Positions 57,705 to 64,000 of a stretch of 64,000 nt of DNA are shown here, piece after piece. Made by a program: the position numbers and the translations under genes. The notes beneath the pieces are model-generated. The model worked only from the letters and a program-made list of their open reading frames with translations. It was not told where the DNA came from and did no database searches. The stretch is from Pedobacter yonginensis (GTDB lineage: Bacteria > Bacteroidota > Bacteroidia > Sphingobacteriales > Sphingobacteriaceae), in NCBI RefSeq assembly GCF_003173595.1, contig NZ_QGNZ01000004.1, forward strand, positions 434,001 to 498,000. The letters are read 5' to 3'. Each line of letters begins with the position of its first letter. The first letter of the stretch is position 1.

Positions 57705-58607
57705 TTAAATTGCCGTTGAGGGGTTCTTGTTTGCAGATTGTTTTTGATTAACGCAAATGCTATAATTCAATTCAATTTTTGAAGCTTCCCAACCGATTAT
57801 AGCCGATTTACGTGCAGTGCCCCAATGGTAGCCACCCAATGCTCCATTTGATTGAATAACACGATGGCAAGGAATTAAAAACGCAACTGGATTACTGCCG
57901 ATTGCCGTACCCACCGCTCTCGATGCTTTAGCGTTTTGTACTTGTTTGGCGATTGCACCGTAGGTGGAAAGCTTACCTATTGGGATTTTTAACAAAGTTT
58001 CCCAAATTTTAAGCTGGAAATCGGTTCCTTTTAAATGAAGCTTAATTTGGTTGAGTTTGGTCCAATCGTGACTAAAAATGAAAAGGGCATTTTGTTGGGC
58101 TAAATCGAGCTTTGGCGTATAGTTTGCCTGTGGGAATTGGGCTTTTAGATTTTCTAAACCTAGGGATTCTTCATCAGTAAAAGAGATGTGGCAAATGCCC
58201 TTTGGCGTGGATGCAATTAAAATGTTTCCAAACGGACTTTCAGCAGAGCTGTAATTGATGTTTAAATTTTCGCCACCATTTTTATATTCTCCTGGGGTCA
58301 TGCCCTCGATATTGATAAACAAATCATGCAGTCGGCTGGTTCCAGAAAGGCCTGTTTCCAATGCAGTTTCAAACAATGAGGCTTGATTTTCTTTTAATAG
58401 CTTTTTGGCATAACTGATGCTGATGTACTGCAAAAATCTTTTCGGACTTGTGCCTGCCCATTTGCTAAATAATCTTTGGAAATGGTAGGGACTTAAGTTT
58501 ACTTTTTCGGCAATTTGCTCTAAACTTGGTTGTGATTTAAAATTACTTTGTATGTAATGGATGGCTTCTGCAATTCTGTTAAAGTTAATTTCATCCTGAG
58601 CTTTCAT
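57705..58607 (-). CDS. ada: AraC-type regulator fused to O6-methylguanine-DNA methyltransferase (Ada without N-terminal domain)
   Basis: 300 aa from the ATG at 58607 (the frame extends 13 codons upstream). Residues about 8-105 are an AraC helix-turn-helix pair (LEQIAEKVNLSPYHFQRLFSKW), about 115-285 an Ogt-type methyltransferase with the alkyl-accepting cysteine in IPCHRVIQSNGALGGYHWG. It both repairs O6-methylguanine and probably activates this operon, but the methyl-sensing zinc domain is encoded by the next gene. Confidence 0.92.
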   Translation of the reverse strand: MKAQDEINFNRIAEAIHYIQSNFKSQPSLEQIAEKVNLSPYHFQRLFSKWAGTSPKRFLQYISISYAKKLLKENQASLFETALETGLSGTSRLHDLFINIEGMTPGEYKNGGENLNINYSSAESPFGNILIASTPKGICHISFTDEESLGLENLKAQFPQANYTPKLDLAQQNALFIFSHDWTKLNQIKLHLKGTDFQLKIWETLLKIPIGKLSTYGAIAKQVQNAKASRAVGTAIGSNPVAFLIPCHRVIQSNGALGGYHWGTARKSAIIGWEASKIELNYSICVNQKQSANKNPSTAI

Positions 58608-58674
58608 AATCTTATGGTTTAGATACAAAAATAGGGCTACAAACAATTGCGGAATACCCGATACTTGCTCATTT

Positions 58675-59358
58675 TTACTTTTTTAGGGAAAGCGTAAGTA
58701 ATATGAAATCCCATAGGAAATGGCTTAAGATTAATACTTTAATGTTTCGAAATTTATAGTAGTGAATGGCGAAAATGGCGCCTATAAAGATGGGTCCTAA
58801 CACATTGATTAGGGTTCCGTATTGAAAATGTAGCAAGCCAAAAAGAACGGAGGAGACTACAATGGCGCTAACTGGGCTCTTGAATAGGTGCTCGAGTCTG
58901 GGTTGCATGTATGCCCTAAAAATCAATTCTTCTACAATGCCTGCGGTTATGGCCGTAACAACCATGAGCCAGTAATGCGTTTTAAAAATCGCGATAATTC
59001 GAACCAAGGATGCACTATTGCTTTTTAAGCCCAATAGTGCTACGATTTTATGAATAAATACGATACCAATGATGATGGCTATAAACATCAAGATTACGGA
59101 AACAATGTAAAATGGGATATTATAGTTTTTTTCCTCCCAAATGATGAACTTTTGCTTTTCTATTTTAATGGTGTAGAACCAGAGTAGGAGCAACGAAAAC
59201 CACATCAACAATCTGGACGTAAATACGGTAATCCCATTTGCAGTAGCTCCAATGCTTTTTAAAAAAGGGGAAAACGTAATTTGTTGGACAAATAACAAAG
59301 CCAGAATAAAAATGACTCCAATTATGATTCTTTTGTTTGATTTTACGGTATCGTGCAT
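58675..59358 (-). CDS. CPBP-family intramembrane metalloprotease
   Basis: 227 aa with about seven membrane segments. CPBP/CAAX-protease motifs: EELIFRAYMQPRL (the EExxFR zinc-ligand motif), GLLHFQYG (FxxxH type) and LSHFLWDF (HxxxD). Members process prenylated peptides or bacteriocin-like substrates, or have scaffold roles; substrate unknown here. It lies just upstream of the ada operon but probably has its own promoter. Confidence 0.9.
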   Translation of the reverse strand: MHDTVKSNKRIIIGVIFILALLFVQQITFSPFLKSIGATANGITVFTSRLLMWFSLLLLWFYTIKIEKQKFIIWEEKNYNIPFYIVSVILMFIAIIIGIVFIHKIVALLGLKSNSASLVRIIAIFKTHYWLMVVTAITAGIVEELIFRAYMQPRLEHLFKSPVSAIVVSSVLFGLLHFQYGTLINVLGPIFIGAIFAIHYYKFRNIKVLILSHFLWDFILLTLSLKK

Positions 59359-60149
59359 TTGCGATTAAGATAGAAAATTCAACCCAATATTGATTAAAGA
59401 TGTTAAAAATGATGATGACTTGTGTTTGCCCAATCAGTGAAACACGCACCTGGGCGATGGAAAGATGATTACTGGGCGTTCATTTTAAACCTGGTTGGAG
59501 CGGTATCCCCCGATTTTTTCTATCGGGGATTTAGCGGAAAAACAGGACTGCAATCGGCAAAGATCTACTGTCCGTACATTTCCAAGAATTAATTAATGCT
59601 TTATTTGGTAATGAATATCTCGCATCTGCAAGATTATTTTCTAGTCTATACTGTTTTCGTTTCGTGGAGACACGAACCGAGGCGAAAGATGATTACTGGG
59701 CGTTCATTTTAAACCTGGTTGGAGCGGTATCCCCCGATTTTTTCTATCGGGGATTTAGCGGAAAACAGGACTGCAATCGGCAAAGAACCACTGTCCGTAC
59801 ATTTCCAAGAATAAATTGCTGTTTATTTGGAAGGAATGTCTCGCATCTGTAAGATTATTTTTCTAGTGTATACTGTTTTCGTTTCGTGCAGACACGCATC
59901 TAGGCGATGGAAAGATGATCACTGGGCGTTCATTTTAAACCTGGTTGGAGCGGTATCCCCCGATTTTTTCTATTGGGGATTTAGCGGAAAACAGGACTGC
60001 AATCGGCAAAGAACTACTGTCCGTACATTTCCAAGAATAAATTGCGGTTTATTTAGAAGGAATGTCTCGCATCTGTAAGATTATTTTCTAGTCTATACTG
60101 TTTTCGTTTCGTGAAGACACGAACCAAGGCATTTACGGTAATGGACTGA
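59359..60149. repeat. Tandem repeat block, three copies of about 225 bp
   Basis: 791 bases without a gene. Repeat boundaries near 59443, 59667 and 59891, ending near 60127; periods are 224 and 226 bases measured at GATGATTACTGGGCG. Each copy begins with (G)ACACGAACC..GGCG and contains the hairpin repeat at 59497-59551, 59721-59774 and 59947-60000. Frames reported within it just read the repeat. Confidence 0.9.
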
Positions 60150-60716
60150 TTAAACGATTAGTAATCCCCTAAATCCTCTTGCTGCGTAGTAAGATTCTGC
60201 ACCATTGTGATATACGAATACAGTATCATAACGGCGATCGCAAAAGACTGCGCCTTTCAGCTTTCTAATGGTTGCAGGTGTTTCAATCCAGCTTGATGTT
60301 TTGAGGTCAAAATTACCCAGTTCTTGTAGGGCGCGGTATTCTGTTTCGTTTAAAACTTTAATTCCCATTTCCTTTGCCATTTCAATGGCACTATTTGCGG
60401 GCTTAAATTCCTTTCTGGCTTGAAGGGCTTCATCATCGTAGCATAGGCTTCTTCTGCCCTTAGGGCTTTCTGCTGAGCAATCGCAAAAAATATACTCGTT
60501 AGTTTGCTCGTTAAACCCAATCACATCGGGCTCACCGCCTGTTAATTCCATTTCATTAATCGACCAAAGTTTGTCTTTTTGAGCTTCGAGTTTGGCTTGT
60601 ATGGCTTGCCAATCCATTCCCTTATGGCGATTACTGTTTGCCTCAAAACGCTTTTTTAAAGTTTGGATAATTTCTTGATTTTGCGCTGTAGTTAATTCTT
60701 TTTTAATGGTTTTCAT
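60150..60716 (-). CDS. DUF4256 domain protein
   Basis: 188 aa, soluble. LKKRFEANSNRHKGMDWQAI, ELTGGEPDVIGFN, and SPKGRRSLCYDDEAL are characteristic of the DUF4256 family, conserved in many bacteria with unknown function. No close neighbours in an operon. Confidence 0.88.
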   Translation of the reverse strand: MKTIKKELTTAQNQEIIQTLKKRFEANSNRHKGMDWQAIQAKLEAQKDKLWSINEMELTGGEPDVIGFNEQTNEYIFCDCSAESPKGRRSLCYDDEALQARKEFKPANSAIEMAKEMGIKVLNETEYRALQELGNFDLKTSSWIETPATIRKLKGAVFCDRRYDTVFVYHNGAESYYAARGFRGLLIV

Positions 60717-60863
60717 TTGTTGGTTCAGCTATTCTAATGATGGATTTTAATTAAGATTAAGTGATTCTGCTGCACCTAGCCTTGGTGATTAGAACCGAAG
60801 TACAGGTAAGTTAAATCATAATGACACCAAATAGATAGTGGAAATTTACATAGATATTTTCCT

Positions 60864-61307
60864 TTAGCCAAATACTTGCGTGCCTAGGCCTTTGGTGATC
60901 AAACTAAATAAACTTTCGTTTATCAATTTGCTCCAAGCGTTTGAGCAGCTTCCGTAGCATTCCAGGTCTGGTACCAAGCCAACATGCGTAAAGCGAAGCT
61001 GTGTTTGGTTATCAATTTGTTTAATTTCGAAGCTAATTTTTGTGTCAACCCATTCGGTTTTATTTGCAACAAAATTAATCTTGCTTTCGGTTACTCGCCA
61101 TACAACTTTTTGGTCGGGTATCAGTTCTTCTATTTTTTGTATGGAAAAATGAAACTCGCCCGAACGATAGCTGAACTCATCATGTAGTTGATTGGTAGAT
61201 CCTTCTATTTCTCCTTGCCACCATCCACGTACATTATTAATGGCATTAAATACTTCTTTTGCCGGATGATTAACCAGAAAGGTTGTGCTAAAGCTTGGTT
61301 TCGACAT
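60864..61307 (-). CDS. SRPBCC/AHSA1-like domain protein
   Basis: 147-aa START-like protein. Opens with PSFSTTFLVNHPAKEVFNAINNVRGWWQGEIEG, the conserved VdHPaeeVWdAi..p..WW pattern of the AHSA1 group, and contains VVWRVTESK. Such proteins bind hydrophobic ligands in a deep pocket; ligand unknown. Confidence 0.85.
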   Translation of the reverse strand: MSKPSFSTTFLVNHPAKEVFNAINNVRGWWQGEIEGSTNQLHDEFSYRSGEFHFSIQKIEELIPDQKVVWRVTESKINFVANKTEWVDTKISFEIKQIDNQTQLRFTHVGLVPDLECYGSCSNAWSKLINESLFSLITKGLGTQVFG

Positions 61308-61487
61308 CTTTTTGCTTAATGTTATTTTGAATTATTTAAATCTTAGGCCAGTAGGCTATTGCTTATGTGATGATATAAAATTAAGCGCTTAGAATCATAC
61401 TGTTAAGGTGTAAAACAGACGATTTTGTGGGTAGATTGAGACAATTCCCATCTTCGGAACACGTTGTTTATTCAGTGTTTGCTGCAT

Positions 61488-61910
61488 TTATGATGTTGCT
61501 AAACCAGCGCGTATGGCCTTTTCGAGCACCGCTAGGTTTATATCGCTTAGATTTTTGAATTTGATGCAATAACCTGTTACGGTTGCTTTACCTATTGTTT
61601 CTCCGAAAGTTTTCGGTAGATAGGTTTTGTCATCAATACCCATTATGTACACCGATATACCGGTTGTATTTGCGCTTAAACCAATTTGATAAAAGGGTTT
61701 GCTTGTTCCATCGGCATACTGGATGGTGCGAGATCCATAACCAATGTTGGGGTTAGATACGATTTTGTTTTCGCTGTTTCTCCCATCCAGAAACCACAAT
61801 TGTGTATTGGGCATTAGCGCCAGTATATTTTGGTGTAATGTTTCCATGTCAATACGCTTTGCCTCGGGTTGGCTATTAATGTAATTTGTAATTTGTTCTT
61901 GGGTGTTCAT
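61488..61910 (-). CDS. DUF1801 domain protein
   Basis: 140 aa. The sequence IGYGSRTIQYADG and FYQIGLSANTTGISVYIMG match the DUF1801/YdhG-like family (a small alpha/beta fold resembling chaperone-like proteins). Function unknown. Part of a run of small - strand genes without obvious operon structure. Confidence 0.82.
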   Translation of the reverse strand: MNTQEQITNYINSQPEAKRIDMETLHQNILALMPNTQLWFLDGRNSENKIVSNPNIGYGSRTIQYADGTSKPFYQIGLSANTTGISVYIMGIDDKTYLPKTFGETIGKATVTGYCIKFKNLSDINLAVLEKAIRAGLATS

Positions 61911-61971
61911 TTTGGATTCTTTTATAGTATACTAACAAAAACTTGGTAAAACGGTAAGCTTAAGGATAGTA

Positions 61972-63489
61972 TCACTCATTTTTTGTTTTTTCATAAAAGA
62001 TAACATCATTTAATTGCACATAAGATGTTTGACTAGGATTCAAAAGTTTCAATTTTATTTGATGTTGTTTATTCTCAAGCTGATATTTCCAAGCGATTTC
62101 GTGCTTGCGAACGATGTAATTTACTGGAAGCTTAATCGTTTCAGTAAATTTTCCATCAATGTACAATTCTATTATGGCAATGTCAGCAAGTTTTTCTGAA
62201 TCTGTGTGGTTTCCTGCTTTCAGTAAATGTTCTCCATTTATTACAAACGCGTTGCCAGTAAAATCAAAGGTGTATTCATCTTCAAGTTTATGTCCAATGC
62301 CCCTTTTTTCAAAAGGTTTAATCCCTTCAAAACTTTGCTCCCAACGAACTGTTTTTATTTGTTTTTTAGGTATTTTTATTGAGTTATTTGTGATAATGCC
62401 GCCATAATTTTTGATGTTTTCAAGCGCAATGTTATAACTTAATTGATATACTTTATTTAGTGAAGTATGGGTGTATTTGAAATTTTCACTTTCAACTGCC
62501 GGGAATCCTTTTTTATACTTGGATGGCATAGCATCATATCCTAACACTGCACCTAAAATACCACAAGCAGAAGAAGGATTGCAATCTGCATCCTGTCCGC
62601 ACCTCGTCGTAATTTCCATAGTTCTTTCAAAGTTTCCATTTCCGTAAAGTAATCCTAAAACCACATAAGCAGAGTTTACTTTAGCATCGATGTTAAATGG
62701 CGTATAAACTCCTCCCGGACAACCAATATCATCGGTCCACTTTTTTTGAATTTCGAACCAAGTTTGCTTCCAATCGTTCGGGTATTTACGATGCCACTTA
62801 ATAACATCCGAAATACATTGATGGTAAGTTGTGTTTTCGGGAATAGATTTTAAGGCCTCATTAACAACATATTCTACATCTTTTGAAACGAAAGCTAAAG
62901 AATACATTGCTCCAAAATAAACTCCACCATACCACCCATCTCCATAGTTCATGATATGACCAACTTTGTCTGATATTTCTGAAGCTATGTTGGGCATTCC
63001 TGGCGAAATTAGTCCGGCAAAATCGGATTCTATTTGATAATCTATACAGTCTGCATGTGGATTATTAACCCAATAACCAGATTGAGGGGCTGAGATTCCA
63101 TTTAAAATATTATATCTGGCTGCTTGGTTGGCATGCCAAAGATAATAGCCTGCATGAGCCATTGCATTTGAAAAGGAAGAAATTGGAGCGTTAATTCCTT
63201 CTTTTTCGATGGTTTCAATGAAGGAAATATCCAGATAGAGATCGTCTTGATTGAGCGATGGTACGAGATAGCCATCTTCCCAAGGTAAGTTTTGATAATC
63301 ATTAATTAAAGAACCTTGATATCTAAATTCAAACAAATTTCCGAAAGATACACCGATCATTTGCCCTGCCCAACCTCCTTTTATTTTGTTTTGAAGTTCT
63401 GTATGCTTCAACGAGTAAAATTCTTGTGCATTAACCTTTAATGATATAGAGAATGAAATGATGCTAATTAAGATGTGTATGAGTTTCAT
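61972..63489 (-). CDS. Secreted ADP-ribosylglycohydrolase-family protein with C-terminal beta domain
   Basis: 505 aa with a signal peptide (LIHILISIISFSISLKVNAQ). The middle 30-330 is an ADP-ribosylglycohydrolase (DraG/ARH) fold: KGGWAGQMIGVSFGN at the start and CGQDADCNPSSACGILGAVLG late, giving the aspartate pair that binds metal. The C-terminal 150 residues look like a jelly-roll carbohydrate-binding type domain (IELYIDGKFTETIKLP). Export is unusual for ADP-ribose hydrolysis; in Bacteroidota such secreted members accompany carbohydrate-processing proteins, so a glycan or nucleoside substrate is conceivable. Confidence 0.85.
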   Translation of the reverse strand: MKLIHILISIISFSISLKVNAQEFYSLKHTELQNKIKGGWAGQMIGVSFGNLFEFRYQGSLINDYQNLPWEDGYLVPSLNQDDLYLDISFIETIEKEGINAPISSFSNAMAHAGYYLWHANQAARYNILNGISAPQSGYWVNNPHADCIDYQIESDFAGLISPGMPNIASEISDKVGHIMNYGDGWYGGVYFGAMYSLAFVSKDVEYVVNEALKSIPENTTYHQCISDVIKWHRKYPNDWKQTWFEIQKKWTDDIGCPGGVYTPFNIDAKVNSAYVVLGLLYGNGNFERTMEITTRCGQDADCNPSSACGILGAVLGYDAMPSKYKKGFPAVESENFKYTHTSLNKVYQLSYNIALENIKNYGGIITNNSIKIPKKQIKTVRWEQSFEGIKPFEKRGIGHKLEDEYTFDFTGNAFVINGEHLLKAGNHTDSEKLADIAIIELYIDGKFTETIKLPVNYIVRKHEIAWKYQLENKQHQIKLKLLNPSQTSYVQLNDVIFYEKTKNE

Positions 63490-63621
63490 TTGTTTTTTTT
63501 TGTTGGTTTTGTGTTAATTAATTTGGATATAATTATGTATCTCTCCTTGCTATAAATAGAATTTATATGTAGAAGAGGTACGCTATTTTCAAATATCAAA
63601 TCCCTCGCTGTGGCACAAACC

Positions 63622-64000
63622 TTATTGAATGGTTTTGCGAAGAAGTACCAAATTATCGAGTAATAAGTTGGTTGACCAAATAAAGCTGGCATCGTTGCTA
63701 CTGTTATCGAAAACATCTGCAAAATTGGTGTACGATGATTTGCCATCAACACCCACAGTATTGTTGGTAAATGTAGTTGCCGAAGGCCAGCCAGAGTCGT
63801 CATAGTTGCTTGCATACCAATTGGCAGGTACTGCCCAATGAATGCCGTAGCTGGTAGATGATCCGTCTGATGTACTGCAACTGCTTGATAATCGGGTGTT
63901 GCCACTTTCTGTTACACATGATAAATCTGAAATAGGCGCTGTATAATAGGTTTGGGCTTTCCAAGTGTTGTTTGTTATCCCTACTATCGCACCATTCGCG
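63622..64000 (-). CDS. C-terminal part of a probably secreted protein (cut by window edge)
   Basis: The frame is open from the window end and stops at 63622-63624; 125 residues are visible. It begins ANGAIVGITNNTWKAQ and contains SYGIHWAVPANWYASNYDDSGWP, VGVDGKSSYTNFADVF and ends FIWSTNLLLDNLVLLRKTIQ. The pattern of Trp, Asn, Asp and Tyr residues and the NYDDSGWP stretch resemble the galactose-binding-like domains of secreted proteins that often sit with YHYH-type proteins. No start is visible, so it is not found by start-to-stop frame searches; a longer frame at 63486-63905 is out of phase and spurious. Confidence 0.7.
   Translation of the reverse strand, partial: ANGAIVGITNNTWKAQTYYTAPISDLSCVTESGNTRLSSSCSTSDGSSTSYGIHWAVPANWYASNYDDSGWPSATTFTNNTVGVDGKSSYTNFADVFDNSSNDASFIWSTNLLLDNLVLLRKTIQ

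Noticed and set aside
59664..60078. Two similar + strand frames of 62 and 83 codons (YWAFILNLVGAVSPDFFY)
   Set aside because: They are identical translations of successive copies of the 225-bp repeat with shifting ends, not genes.
56129..60149. CRISPR array or integron attachment sites
   Set aside because: Repeats are 225-290 bp long, directly tandem, and have no short unique spacers, cas genes or integrase.
63486..63905. 139-codon - strand frame at the window end
   Set aside because: Out of phase with the real open frame at 63622-64000, which has protein-like composition and continues beyond the window.

Overview
The window comes from a member of the Bacteroidota, most likely Sphingobacteriaceae (Pedobacter-like). 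This rests on the gene content and order, not on a database search. Supporting signs are a complete Bacteroidota-type division/cell-wall run ending in an FtsZ with a Bacteroidota-style tail, a TonB-dependent receptor, a short Hc1-type histone-like protein, promoters with TAnnTTTG -7 boxes, few Shine-Dalgarno sites, and dispersed palindromes with CGTCAT..CTGAA..TTCAGCAT cores. I saw no rRNA, tRNA, CRISPR array, phage or complete insertion sequence.

Layout. 1-14.1 kb: the dcw cluster on the + strand, ftsI (3' part), murE, mraY, murD, ftsW, a small four-helix-bundle gene, murG, murC, ftsQ, ftsA, ftsZ. Genes are tightly packed except for three spacers filled with short tandem or inverted repeats. 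Three DnaA-box-like 9-mers sit between ftsA and ftsZ. 14.2-23.6 kb: an alpha-oxoamine synthase, a histone H1-like protein, dapA, ligA, an AcpH-like protein, tyrS, and a LuxE-like acyl-protein synthetase with a small membrane protein. 23.6-33.8 kb: a penicillin-acylase-type hydrolase, a TonB-dependent receptor, a GH31 alpha-glucosidase and the glycogen branching enzyme. 34-39.2 kb: an accessory stretch with an anti-sigma-like TPR protein, an ECF sigma protein cut off after region 2, a lipoprotein, a CBS-HEPN fusion protein and a possible nuclease-fold protein, separated by long AT-rich non-coding stretches.

39.3-45.6 kb: a sugar/glycolysis locus. An operon pfkA - BadF-type kinase homologue - gapA (- strand) lies beside a divergent NUDIX-winged-helix regulator, a second BadF-type kinase and a threonine aldolase. 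Three copies of one palindrome (GTGTA-N5-TACAC core) occur here, two in the divergent intergenic regions and a third in front of an unassigned - strand promoter that may drive a short RNA. 45.7-55 kb: biotin carboxylase, riboflavin synthase, GH78 rhamnosidase, small hypothetical proteins, an outer-membrane barrel protein, a YihY protein, a META lipoprotein, a PhnA-domain protein and a cupin. 56-60 kb: two blocks of 225-290 bp tandem repeats flank an alkylation-repair operon in which Ada is split into two genes followed by alkB, plus a CPBP membrane protease. 60-64 kb: small DUF proteins, a secreted ADP-ribosylglycohydrolase-family protein and the 3' end of another probably secreted protein.

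Most noteworthy are the NUDIX-regulator operon with its repeated operator and orphan promoter, the CBS-HEPN/nuclease-like pair, the DnaA-like boxes ahead of ftsZ, and a dispersed hairpin repeat whose stem differs between copies while still pairing.
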